This document shows positions 1 through 8,070 of a stretch of 16,704 bases of DNA, piece by piece. Each line of letters starts with the position of its first letter. The stretch's first letter is position 1. Position numbers and translations under genes: made by a program. The notes under the pieces are model-generated. The model was given only the letters and a program-made list of their open reading frames with translations. It had not been told where the DNA came from and searched no databases. The stretch comes from Betaproteobacteria bacterium (GTDB lineage: Bacteria; Pseudomonadota; Gammaproteobacteria; Burkholderiales; SG8-39): the NCBI GenBank assembly GCA_009693345.1, contig SHXL01000045.1, positions 1 to 16,704 of the forward strand, written 5' to 3'.

Positions 1-1
1 T

Positions 2-784
2 CAATCCAACCTGCCGCCGCTGCGCACCGGCGTGGACGGCACCTTCGCGCCGCACGCCATGCCCAAGCTGGGGGGCGGCACCGAAGGCTTTCAGATCGAC
101 CTCTTCACCGAGGCGGCGCGGCGCATGAAGCGCGAGATCACCATTGACAGCGTGAGCTTTTCCACGCTGATCCCGGGGATGCTCTCGGGCCGCTACGACT
201 TCATCGCGGCGCCCACCACGGTGACCAAGGAGCGCTCGGAAAGCATGCTCTTCACCGCCGGCTACCTGTGGACGTCGTACCAGTTCGGCATCAAGAAGGG
301 TTCCGCGCCGATCAAGGACTGGGCCGATCTCAAGGGCAAGGTCGTTTCCGTCAACAAGGGCACGCCCTACGAGCAACTGAGCAAGGCCGAGGGCGCGAAG
401 CACGGCTTCACGGTGCAGGCCTACGACACGCAGCCCGATGCGACGCAGGCGGTGATCTCGGGCCGCGCCTACGCGACGCTCGGCGGCAACACCACCATCG
501 TCTACGCCGCGAGCAAGAACCCGCAGTTCGTGGCCGACCTGGAGCTGACCGCCACGCGCGCCCACTGGGGGGCGCCGTTCCCCAAGGGCAGTGTGGCGCT
601 GCGCAACCAGATGCAGGACGTGCTCAACTGCATGAAGAAGGACGGCACCATCGCCAAGCTGTCGGAGAAATGGTTCAACCACGTGCCGCCCGCCGACGCG
701 CTCGAGCGGGTGATCACGCCGGGCTACGGCGTGCCCGGCATGCCGGGCTACGATCCGACGCCGCATGAGTTGAAGTGCGGCTAA
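2..784 (+). CDS. ABC transporter substrate-binding protein, amino-acid type (5' end missing)
   Basis: Periplasmic solute receptor of the family 3 (polar amino acid) type, which delivers ligand to the ATPase and permeases encoded just downstream. The frame is open from base 2, so about 260 residues are visible. The signal peptide and first residues lie outside the window. The GTG at 32 is an internal Val in the family's usual opening strand (LRTGVDGTFAPHAMP), not the start. Further family hallmarks are GFQIDLFTEAARRM for the first ligand-binding lobe and the C-terminal MKKDGTIAKLSEKWF helix. It ends with TAA, 17 nt before the ATPase gene. The order receptor-ATPase-permease-permease is the standard importer operon. 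The family is clear; the ligand is not, since specificity inside this family cannot be read by eye. Confidence 0.9.
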   Translation, partial: QSNLPPLRTGVDGTFAPHAMPKLGGGTEGFQIDLFTEAARRMKREITIDSVSFSTLIPGMLSGRYDFIAAPTTVTKERSESMLFTAGYLWTSYQFGIKKGSAPIKDWADLKGKVVSVNKGTPYEQLSKAEGAKHGFTVQAYDTQPDATQAVISGRAYATLGGNTTIVYAASKNPQFVADLELTATRAHWGAPFPKGSVALRNQMQDVLNCMKKDGTIAKLSEKWFNHVPPADALERVITPGYGVPGMPGYDPTPHELKCG

Positions 785-801
785 GCAAGTAGCGGCAGGG
801 G

Positions 802-1557
<756 letters not shown>

Positions 1558-1568
1558 AGGCGCGCGCG

Positions 1569-2249
1569 ATGAACAGCTGGGAGCGCTTCGTCGACGCCTT
1601 CTTCAACGTGAAGGTGATGGCGAAGTACCTGCCGGACATCGCCTACGGCATGCTGGTCACGGTCGAACTGGCCGCGCTCGTGATCGCCGCCGGCCTCGTC
1701 ACGGGCCTCGCGTTGGCGCTTGTGCGCAGCCTGGGCTTTAGGCCGCTCAACCTGCTGATCATCTTCGTCGTCGATCTCTTTCGCGCGCTGCCGCCGCTGG
1801 TGATCATCGTCTTCATTTATTTCGGCCTGCCGGCGGTGGACATCGCGCCCTCGGGTTTCGTCTCGACCTGGCTGTCGCTGACCCTGGTGCTGATGGCCTT
1901 CTCGGAGGAAATCTACTGGGCCGGCATCACCTCGATCGCCAAGGGGCAGTGGGAGGCGGCGCGCTCGACGGGCCTGTCGTACGGCCAGACGCTGATGCAC
2001 GTGGTGCTGCCGCAGGCATTGAGACTTACGATCCCGCCGCTCACCAACCGCACCATCGCCATCACCAAGGGCACGGCGCTGGGCACCGTGGTGGCGGTGA
2101 GCGAGATCCTCGGCATGGCCTCCTCCGCGGTGTCGAACAGCTACAACCCCTCGCCGCTCACCATGGGCGCGATCGCCTACCTGATCCTGTTTTTCCCGAT
2201 GGTGATTTTCGGCCGCTGGCTGGAGACGAAGATGGCCTGGAAGCGCTGA
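1569..2249 (+). CDS. Amino acid ABC transporter permease (first)
   Basis: Inner-membrane permease (226 aa) of the HisM/GlnP type, expected to pair with the second permease to form the translocation path. Roughly five hydrophobic segments are visible (about 27-53, 60-85, 98-118, 165-185, 197-217). The cytoplasmic EAA loop that docks on the ATPase starts at Glu129 (EAARSTGLSYGQ) and ends in LPQ around 147-149. GAAGG lies about 8 nt before ATG 1569, a usable ribosome-binding site. The gene follows the ATPase gene by 11 nt and precedes the second permease by 3 nt, so all are surely cotranscribed. Nothing looks broken. Confidence 0.93.
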   Translation: MNSWERFVDAFFNVKVMAKYLPDIAYGMLVTVELAALVIAAGLVTGLALALVRSLGFRPLNLLIIFVVDLFRALPPLVIIVFIYFGLPAVDIAPSGFVSTWLSLTLVLMAFSEEIYWAGITSIAKGQWEAARSTGLSYGQTLMHVVLPQALRLTIPPLTNRTIAITKGTALGTVVAVSEILGMASSAVSNSYNPSPLTMGAIAYLILFFPMVIFGRWLETKMAWKR

Positions 2250-2252
2250 AGC

Positions 2253-2918
2253 GTGCTGCAGACTTTCTTCAACCTCGAGATCGTCGGCGCCGCCTGGCGG
2301 ATCATCCTCGCCGGCCTCGGCAACACCGTGCTGCTCTCGCTGGTGGTGGTGCCGCTTGGATTGCTCGGCGGGCTGGCGTTAGCCACGCTGGCGAGCGTGC
2401 GCAATCCCTGGGTGCGCTGGCCGCTGATGGCCTGGGTGGATTTCTTCCGCGCCTTTCCGCCGCTGGTGCTCCTGATCTTCCTCTTCGCCGGGCTGCCGTT
2501 CGCCGGGGTGGAACTGGGCGGCTTCGCCTGCGTCTGCATCGCCTTTTTCCTCAACACCGGCGCCTACTACGGCGAGATCCTGCGCGCCGGCGTCGAATCG
2601 GTGCCCACGGGCCAGAGCGAGGCCGCGCGCAGCACGGGCCTCGGCCGCCTGCAGACGATGCTTTTCGTCGTCCTGCCACAGGCGGTGCGCAACGTGCTGC
2701 CCGACCTGCTCTCCAACACGCTCGAAGTGGTGAAGCTCACGTCGCTCGGCAGCGTCGTCGCCATGCCCGAGCTCCTTTTCCAGGCGCGCCAGGCGCAGAG
2801 CCTGACCTACAACCCGACGCCGATCGTGCTCGCCGCCGCGATCTACTTCCTCATGCTCTGGCCGCTGGTGCGGCTGCTGAGCCGGCTCGAGAACCGGGCG
2901 CTGGCGGGACGAGGGTAG
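2253..2918 (+). CDS. Amino acid ABC transporter permease (second)
   Basis: Second inner-membrane permease (221 aa) of the same importer. It has the same architecture and the same EAA-loop spelling, EAARSTGLGRLQ from Glu123 to LPQ at 141-143. The near identity of this loop with that of the upstream permease shows the two are paralogues. The start is GTG at 2253, three bases after the previous stop, with GGAAG upstream at a long spacing; translation probably depends on coupling to the preceding gene. The gene ends with TAG at 2918, 37 nt from the end of the convergent gene. This completes the importer, whose only missing part is the receptor's N-terminus beyond the window edge. Confidence 0.92.
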   Translation: MLQTFFNLEIVGAAWRIILAGLGNTVLLSLVVVPLGLLGGLALATLASVRNPWVRWPLMAWVDFFRAFPPLVLLIFLFAGLPFAGVELGGFACVCIAFFLNTGAYYGEILRAGVESVPTGQSEAARSTGLGRLQTMLFVVLPQAVRNVLPDLLSNTLEVVKLTSLGSVVAMPELLFQARQAQSLTYNPTPIVLAAAIYFLMLWPLVRLLSRLENRALAGRG

Positions 2919-2927
2919 GGGCGGGGG

Positions 2928-2958
2928 TAGCGATACCGCGCCGCGCCGGAGCTCGCTA
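2928..2958. terminator. Weak hairpin between convergent genes, possible bidirectional terminator
   Basis: TAGCGA (2928-2933) pairs exactly with TCGCTA (2953-2958) around a very GC-rich 19-nt loop. It sits in the 37-nt gap between the convergent permease and haem-protein genes, and its right arm contains the stop codon of the minus-strand gene. There is no clear U-tract, so intrinsic termination is only a possibility suggested by position. Confidence 0.25.
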
Positions 2959-5088
2959 TTTCGCCAGCGGATCGGGCCGCATCTGGATATGCACGGCGCG
3001 CGGCTTCGAGCCCTTGCCGCCTTCCATCAGCCACGGCGTGCGATCGCCGCTGGTGCTCCACAGGCCGCGGCCCTTCCAGCCGGCGCTCGCGTCGTCGATC
3101 CGCCCGTCCAGCCCCTTGGCGAAGAATCCGAGCGGGTAGGGGATGCGCAGCATCACCATCTTGCCGTCCTTGAGCGCGATGAAGCTGCCGTTCAGGTTGC
3201 CGGTGGCGATCGGCACGTTCTCGCCGAGGCCGAGGGTGTTGTGGTGGTCGACCCAGGAGTAGTAGCTCGCCTCGGCGCTGTTCTTCTCGAAGCCCGCGTG
3301 GCCCGGCCCCGGGAAGCGGTGGTACGCGAAGCCCTCGGGGCAGTGGTTGCCGGTGGCGTTCGGCCCGTTGAGGGGGGCCTTGCACTTCCTGCGGTCGAAG
3401 CTGATGAAGCCGCCGTTCGAGCCCGAGCCCCACGCCACGCCGTTCTTGTCGATGTCGCCGCCGCGCAGGCCGACGTAGCCCGCCGGCAGCGTGTACAGCT
3501 CGGACAGCCGGGTCTTCGGGTCGAAGCGCGCGAAGCCGGCCGGGCCGGCGAACACGTTGAACGTGTACCAGACGGAGCCGTCGGTCGGATGCGGCATCAC
3601 GGCGTAGGGCCCGGAGCCCGCGATGCGCATGTCCTTGCCGGCCTCGGCGGGCTTGCCGGGATCGGTGTACTCGTCCAGCTTGCCGTTGCCGTTGGTGTCG
3701 AGCACCCACGGCGCCCAGCCCTGCGCCTTGACCGCGTCGCCGGTCTCGTCGTAAAGCCTGCTGTTGAACCACCCCGCCACGGGGCCGCTGCCGGAGAACC
3801 ACACCGTATCGTCGGCGTCGTAGCCGAACTGCGGGTGGTGGGTGCCGAAGCAGGTGTCGATGAGCGTGTACTTCATCGTCTTGGGATCCAGCATCGTCAC
3901 CTGGCGCTGCGACATGTCCATCGGGAAGGCCTGCGCCGACGGATGGTCCGAGCCCTTCTTGCAGAACGCTGGGTTGTGGTCGCCGCGCACGTTCGCGGCA
4001 AACCACACGCGCCCCTTGCGGTCGAACATGCCGTTGTGGTTGTTGCCCTTCTGCGACCAGATCTTTTCCGACCCCCAGTACGGCGACGGCGCGAACGGCT
4101 TGTCCTGGGCCGAGGCGTGGAACGGCGCCCCGAACGACTCGGGAACGCTGTCGCTCTGCACCGACATCTTGAAGTACGACACCGTGTGCGTCTTCGGGTC
4201 GAGGATCGGGATGTTGTCGCTCGAGTATTCGGACGAGCCGTAGAGCGGCCCGTAGGCGTTGACCGTGGGATTGCGCCGGTCCGAGGAGATCAGGTCGTGG
4301 AGGAAAGTCTTCTCCGTGCCCCACTCCCACGAGGAGATGACGACGTTGCGCTCGACGCCGGCGGGCCGCGGCGGCTTGTCCTTCGGCAGCTCGCCGCCGG
4401 CGATGCGGTCGGTCCATTCGCCGTAGTACTTCAGCGGCACGCCGCCGAGCTGCTTGGCGATGCGGTCGATCATGAACGCGCCGGTTTGCCCGGAGGCGAC
4501 GCGGCGCCCCCAGGCTTCCGCGCCCGACTTGAATTCGCCGAGCGCGGCCGGGATCGTGCGCGTGGATTCCTGGCCCAGCTGGTGGCAGCCGATGCAATCG
4601 GTGTTGCTCATGCGCCGGCGCCACAGGTCCTGGGTGACTTCCTTGGGGATGCCGGTGCTGCCGCCGAAATCCTTCGCCGGCGGAATCTTCAGCATCGAGT
4701 ACCAGTAGATCGCCGGATAGTATTGGGCCGCCGAGCGCGCATCCGGCGCCGGCACGGCCGTGAGATTGACGATCTGCCCCGGTTTGGCGTGCTGCCTGGG
4801 CGAATCCACGAGGCCGTAGCCGCGGACCCAGACTTGGTAGTTCACGTTCAGCGGCAGGTCGGGGATCACGTAGCGGCCCTGGTCGTCGGTGACGACGATC
4901 TTGGTGAATTTCGTGGGCAGCTCGGTCGTTTCCGCGATAACCCAGACGCCGGCTTCGGGCCCGCGCGGGCCGCGCACCACGCCGCCGATGTCGTCGTTGT
5001 CGATGGCGACCGCCGCCTTCTGGGCGTACGACGGCGACGCAAAACCAATCACGGCCAAAGCGATATACAAGGCCCGTTTGAGATTCAT
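2956..5088 (-). CDS. Exported carboxypeptidase-regulatory-like / haem-c / propeller-like protein
   Basis: 710-residue exported protein of unknown function. N-terminal signal peptide MNLKRALYIALAVIGFASPSYAQ, probably cleaved after about residue 22. Residues ~33-110 resemble the carboxypeptidase regulatory-like beta-sandwich (GGVVRGPRGPEAGVWVIAET, then VTDDQGRYVIPDLP). Residues 165-169 are CIGCH, a CxxCH haem-c attachment motif in a context (SNTDCIGCHQLGQEST) typical of c-type cytochromes. The C-terminal part has repeated VWF/VWY strands (GRVWFAANVRGD, DTVWFSGSG, GSVWYTFNV, GVAWGSGSNGG) resembling virginiamycin-B-lyase/NHL-type propeller blades. A Ca-binding EF-hand-like loop, DTNGNGKLDEYT, lies at 464-475. 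AGGGGGGAA precedes the ATG at good spacing. The gene stands alone, divergent from the Bug operon. I infer a periplasmic electron-transfer or substrate-oxidising role; one haem and no recognised catalytic domain argue against naming a reaction. Confidence 0.82.
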   Translation of the reverse strand: MNLKRALYIALAVIGFASPSYAQKAAVAIDNDDIGGVVRGPRGPEAGVWVIAETTELPTKFTKIVVTDDQGRYVIPDLPLNVNYQVWVRGYGLVDSPRQHAKPGQIVNLTAVPAPDARSAAQYYPAIYWYSMLKIPPAKDFGGSTGIPKEVTQDLWRRRMSNTDCIGCHQLGQESTRTIPAALGEFKSGAEAWGRRVASGQTGAFMIDRIAKQLGGVPLKYYGEWTDRIAGGELPKDKPPRPAGVERNVVISSWEWGTEKTFLHDLISSDRRNPTVNAYGPLYGSSEYSSDNIPILDPKTHTVSYFKMSVQSDSVPESFGAPFHASAQDKPFAPSPYWGSEKIWSQKGNNHNGMFDRKGRVWFAANVRGDHNPAFCKKGSDHPSAQAFPMDMSQRQVTMLDPKTMKYTLIDTCFGTHHPQFGYDADDTVWFSGSGPVAGWFNSRLYDETGDAVKAQGWAPWVLDTNGNGKLDEYTDPGKPAEAGKDMRIAGSGPYAVMPHPTDGSVWYTFNVFAGPAGFARFDPKTRLSELYTLPAGYVGLRGGDIDKNGVAWGSGSNGGFISFDRRKCKAPLNGPNATGNHCPEGFAYHRFPGPGHAGFEKNSAEASYYSWVDHHNTLGLGENVPIATGNLNGSFIALKDGKMVMLRIPYPLGFFAKGLDGRIDDASAGWKGRGLWSTSGDRTPWLMEGGKGSKPRAVHIQMRPDPLAK

Positions 5089-5190
5089 TTTCGTTCCCCC
5101 CTAGGGATCCCGGGCCAGCCGCCCGCGGTTGTGGTAATCGTATCATCGCCTGCGGCGATCCGCGGAGGACTTGGAAGTAGACTAACGCCC
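5089..5190. promoter_or_regulatory. Divergent intergenic region with a 15-nt inverted repeat
   Basis: These 102 bases separate two divergent genes and must hold both promoters. At 5145-5159, ATCGCC and GGCGAT form a perfect inverted repeat around TGC, either a hairpin or an operator for a dimeric regulator. I could not find a convincing -35/-10 pair on either strand. The minus-strand gene has a good ribosome-binding site (AGGGGGGAA); the plus-strand gene has only GGAAG about 13 nt before its ATG. Confidence 0.4.
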
Positions 5191-6141
5191 ATGAAAAGAC
5201 TCCTGCTCGCCTTTGCCGCATCCCTGCTCTCGAGCGCCGCGCCGGCGCAGTACCCGTCCAAGCCGGTGCGCATCGTGATCCACTTCCCCGCGGGCGGCTC
5301 GACCGACCTCGTCGCCCGCGTGCTCGCCCAGGCCCTGACCGAATCGATGGGACAGCCCTTCGTGGTGGAGAACCGCACCGGTGCGGACGGCGCCATCGCC
5401 GCCGCGGCGGTGATGCAGGCGCCGCCGGACGGCCATACGCTCTTCATCGCGACGAACACCGCGATGCTGCAGGTGCCGCTGCTGCAGAAGAATCCGCCCT
5501 ACGACCCGGTGAGCGTGTTCACGCCGGTCTCGCTCGTCGGCCGCTATACCTTCCTGCTCGTCGTCACGCCCAACCTGCGGGTGAACAACTTCCAGGAGTT
5601 CGTCCAGTACGCCCGCGCCAATCCGGGCAAGCTCAATTTCGCCACCTACAGCGGCGCGAGCCAGCTCGCCTATGCGCAGATCGTGAAGACGGCGAACGTC
5701 GACATGCTGCGCGTGCCGTACAAGGGCGAAGTGCCCTCGGTGGCCGACATCCTCGGCGGAACCGTGCACGCCGTGTTCGCGACGCCGACCAGCAGCCTCG
5801 GGCACATCAAGGACGGGCGCCTGAAAGTGCTGGCGACGACGCTGCCGCAGCGCTGGCCCCTCCTGCCGGAGGTCCCCACGACCATCGAAGCCGGGATGCC
5901 GCCGATCAACGTCGAGTTCTTCGCCGGCCTGTGGGGGCCCGCGAAGATGCCGGCCGACATCGCGCAACGGCTCTCGAAGGAACTGAACGCGATCATCGCC
6001 CGCCCCCAGATCCGCGAGCAGATCGACCGCCACGGCTTCGCGCTCGCCGGCTCGACGCCGGCGGAGCTCGATGCGTTCATCAAGCGCCAGCTCGATGCCT
6101 GGGGGCGCGGTTTCCGCGAAGCCGGCATCAATCCGGAGTGA
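5191..6141 (+). CDS. Tripartite tricarboxylate transporter receptor, Bug/TctC family (first)
   Basis: Periplasmic solute-binding protein of 316 residues, the usual Bug length. Signal peptide MKRLLLAFAASLLSSAAPAQ is followed by the hallmark mature start YPSKPVRIVIHFPAGGSTD. Other family signatures are VVENRTGADGAIAAAAV, the PPDGHTLFIAT strand, ANPGKLNFATYSG, VPYKGEVPSVADILGG, and the C-terminal WGPAKMPADIAQRLSKELN. The frame is open far upstream, but the signal peptide fixes the start at ATG 5191. Bug proteins usually bind carboxylates or related polar solutes and work with TctA/TctB-type permeases; none is encoded here, so this is an orphan receptor. It leads an operon with the amidohydrolase that starts 53 nt downstream, which suggests it captures that pathway's substrate. 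Confidence 0.93.
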   Translation: MKRLLLAFAASLLSSAAPAQYPSKPVRIVIHFPAGGSTDLVARVLAQALTESMGQPFVVENRTGADGAIAAAAVMQAPPDGHTLFIATNTAMLQVPLLQKNPPYDPVSVFTPVSLVGRYTFLLVVTPNLRVNNFQEFVQYARANPGKLNFATYSGASQLAYAQIVKTANVDMLRVPYKGEVPSVADILGGTVHAVFATPTSSLGHIKDGRLKVLATTLPQRWPLLPEVPTTIEAGMPPINVEFFAGLWGPAKMPADIAQRLSKELNAIIARPQIREQIDRHGFALAGSTPAELDAFIKRQLDAWGRGFREAGINPE

Positions 6142-6194
6142 TGCGCGCCCTGCTGCAAACCCGGGAAACCGCTTAACACAGAGGAGTTTCCGCG

Positions 6195-7040
6195 ATGGCG
6201 ATCATCGATTCCCAAGTCCACGTCTATGAGGCGAACACGCCGCAACGGCCCTGGGACAGCGTGCCGAATTGGCCTGCCCACGTCACGGGCGACGAGATGG
6301 CGGTGGCGATGGACAAGGTCGGCGTCGACGGCGCGATCTTCATCTCCTCCTTCTCCATGTACCAGTACGACGCCAGCTATGCGGTGGAAGTGCAGCGCGC
6401 CCATCCCGGCCGGTTCGGCCTCGTCAAGCCGGTCGACCCGGAGAATGCGGCGGTGGCCGACGTCATCGCCGACTGGAAGAAGACGCCGGGCGCGGTCGGC
6501 ATCCGCATCATGATGACGAAGGAGCGCAAGAACGACCCGAACCACCCGGGCATCGACCGCATCCTGCGCGAAGCCGTGCGGCACGACTTTCCGGTCAACA
6601 TGCTGTGCTGGGGCAACCTCGAGGCGGGCACGGCGCTGATCGACCGCCACCCCGACACGCGATTTATCCTCGACCACCTGGGCATCATGCAGCCCCGCAC
6701 GCCGGACGCCCTGTCGCCGCAGCCCTGGGCCGACTTGCCGAAGGTGTTGGACCTCGCCAAGCGCAAGAACGTGGTGATCAAGGTGAGCGGCGCGTGCACG
6801 CTGTCGCAGAAACCTTATCCTTTCCCGGATATCTGGGAGCCGCTCGCCCGCGTCTTCGACGCCTGGGGTTTTCAACGTTGCCTGTGGGGCACCGACTGGA
6901 CGCGCGCCTTCGCGGTGGTCAACTACGAACAGGCCGTCGAGCCCTTCCGCCTCACCGACCGCCTGGGCAACGATGAAAAGGCGATGCTGATGGGCGGCGC
7001 CTGCGCCAAGGCGTATGGCTGGTCGCCGAAGAAAACCTGA
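6195..7040 (+). CDS. Amidohydrolase-2 family hydrolase/lactonase (QxH variant)
   Basis: Cytoplasmic TIM-barrel enzyme of 281 residues from the amidohydrolase-2 family, which includes 2-pyrone-4,6-dicarboxylate lactonase and related ring-derived acid hydrolases. The N-terminal motif reads DSQVHVY (5-11), so the first His of the usual HxH metal pair is Gln7 while His9 is kept. Other conserved points are FILDHLG (His161) and LWGTDW (Asp234). The first-His change, also seen as far as I recall in relatives annotated simply as amidohydrolases, argues for a metal-independent or single-site mechanism like that described for LigI. AGAGGAG about 8 nt before ATG 6195 is a strong ribosome-binding site. 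The DUF3237 gene starts 1 nt after the stop. The reaction is not assignable; lactone hydrolysis is my best guess. Confidence 0.87.
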   Translation: MAIIDSQVHVYEANTPQRPWDSVPNWPAHVTGDEMAVAMDKVGVDGAIFISSFSMYQYDASYAVEVQRAHPGRFGLVKPVDPENAAVADVIADWKKTPGAVGIRIMMTKERKNDPNHPGIDRILREAVRHDFPVNMLCWGNLEAGTALIDRHPDTRFILDHLGIMQPRTPDALSPQPWADLPKVLDLAKRKNVVIKVSGACTLSQKPYPFPDIWEPLARVFDAWGFQRCLWGTDWTRAFAVVNYEQAVEPFRLTDRLGNDEKAMLMGGACAKAYGWSPKKT

Positions 7041-7041
7041 G

Positions 7042-7500
7042 ATGCCCGAACTCAAGTCGACCTACCTTGGCGAGCTCAGGATCGAGGTCACCGGCAGCCA
7101 CATGCTGGGCGGCTCGCCGCTGGGCCAGCGCCGGCTTGACCGCCTCGACAAGGGCCACTTCAAGGGACCCAAGGTCGAGGCCGAGGTCGTGGCCGGCGGC
7201 ATGGATCTGCTGCTGGGCGGCGCAGACGGCGCGCTTCGGCCCGACGTGCGCCTCGTGCTGAAGCTGGACGACGGTGAGACGCTCCTGATCGTCTATCGCG
7301 GCGTCAGGCACGGGCCACCGGAAGTCATGCAGCGCATCGCCAGCGGCGAGCAGGTGCCGCCGCACGAGTACTACCTGCGAACCGGGCTCGTGTTCGAGAC
7401 CGCGTCGCGGAAATACGACTGGATAAACCGGATCGTGGGCGTCGGCGTCGGCCGCCGCGCGCCGGGCGCCGTGATCTACGACGTTTTCGAGATCCTCTGA
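7042..7500 (+). CDS. DUF3237 domain-containing protein
   Basis: Small soluble protein of 152 residues with no signal peptide or membrane segment. It looks like DUF3237: the opening strand FKGPKVEAEVVAGGMDLLL, then GALRPDVRLVLKLDDGETLLIVYRG, then YYLRTGLVFETASRKYDWINRI and a C-terminal AVIYDVFEI. As far as I recall, this family commonly sits in catabolic operons beside amidohydrolases and Bug receptors, but has no agreed biochemical role. The ATG at 7042 follows the preceding stop by a single base, so the two are translationally coupled. It most likely serves the same pathway as the amidohydrolase, perhaps as an auxiliary hydrolase or binding protein; this is inference from context only. Confidence 0.85.
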   Translation: MPELKSTYLGELRIEVTGSHMLGGSPLGQRRLDRLDKGHFKGPKVEAEVVAGGMDLLLGGADGALRPDVRLVLKLDDGETLLIVYRGVRHGPPEVMQRIASGEQVPPHEYYLRTGLVFETASRKYDWINRIVGVGVGRRAPGAVIYDVFEIL

Positions 7501-7566
7501 GGCCGGCTGCGCCGAATATTGGGGGTACATTCGGGGGGGCAAATCCCCAACCCCAAGGAGAGGACC

Positions 7567-8070
7567 ATGAAGAAAGCGATTTTTCTCGCGGCGCTGATGC
7601 TGGCTGCCGCACCCGCGCTCGCGCAGAGCGGCGACAACCTCGAGATCATCCACCACCCGAACTACGACAAGTCGGTGTTCATGCCGTTCTCGCCCGCGAT
7701 CAAGGTCAAGAGCGGGAAGATGCTATGGCTCGCGGGCGGCACGGCGCTGCCCGTGTACCACGACCATCCGCACAAGCGCGAGCAGGTGCTGCAGTACCTG
7801 AGCAACGACCTCGAGGCGCAGGTGCGCCGCACGATGGACGGCATCATGGAGACATTGAAAGCGGCGGGCGCCTCGCCCAAAGACGTGGTGCACGTGTTCA
7901 TCTTCCGCACGCGCCCGCGCATGGGCGACATCGGCAGGTCGAGCGCGGCGGTGAACTCCTACTTTGCCCCGTACAAGCACAAGCCCGCAACCACCAACAT
8001 GGCCGTGCTCGAACTGGGCGAGCCTGAGCAGCTGGTCGAGATCCAGGTGGTCGCGATGGTAGACAACTAG
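7567..8070 (+). CDS. Exported RidA-fold (YjgF/UK114) protein lacking the key arginine
   Basis: 167-residue protein with a clear signal peptide (MKKAIFLAALMLAAAPALAQ) followed by a RidA/YjgF-like domain. The domain has the strand KMLWLAGGTALP, the helix LEAQVRRTMDGIMETLKAAGAS, then KDVVHVFIF and the C-terminal LVEIQVVAMV. RidA proper hydrolyses enamine/imine intermediates using an Arg in a P-A-R-S-like stretch before the last strands; here the matching stretch is PATTNM (140-145), so that Arg is replaced by Thr142. It probably does not act as a classical 2-iminopropanoate deaminase, and export to the periplasm is also unusual. AAGGAGAGG lies just upstream of ATG 7567, which fixes the start even though the frame extends to 7519. 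It is the last gene of the Bug-amidohydrolase operon, and its stop overlaps that of the convergent gene. Confidence 0.88.
   Translation: MKKAIFLAALMLAAAPALAQSGDNLEIIHHPNYDKSVFMPFSPAIKVKSGKMLWLAGGTALPVYHDHPHKREQVLQYLSNDLEAQVRRTMDGIMETLKAAGASPKDVVHVFIFRTRPRMGDIGRSSAAVNSYFAPYKHKPATTNMAVLELGEPEQLVEIQVVAMVDN

Noticed and set aside
2843..5221. A 792-codon minus-strand frame over the same region
   Set aside because: It is an out-of-register shadow of the 710-residue gene, rich in Arg and Pro and with no domain; the true frame has a signal peptide, CxxCH and a ribosome-binding site.
2989..6141. A 1050-codon plus-strand open frame running antisense through the haem protein gene into the Bug gene
   Set aside because: Its first two thirds are low-complexity Arg/Ala/Val/Gly text, typical of the antisense of a GC-rich gene; the real protein is the Bug receptor, whose signal peptide starts at 5191.
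5670..7055. Long minus-strand frame of 461 codons antisense to the Bug and amidohydrolase genes
   Set aside because: The composition is that of an antisense shadow, and both plus-strand genes beneath it are complete and motif-bearing.
7519..7566. Upstream start for the RidA-fold protein, and a G-rich/C-rich pairing in the leader as a possible riboswitch
   Set aside because: The signal peptide and AAGGAGAGG fix the start at 7567. The TTGGGG/CCCCAA pairing is too short and simple to call a riboswitch.
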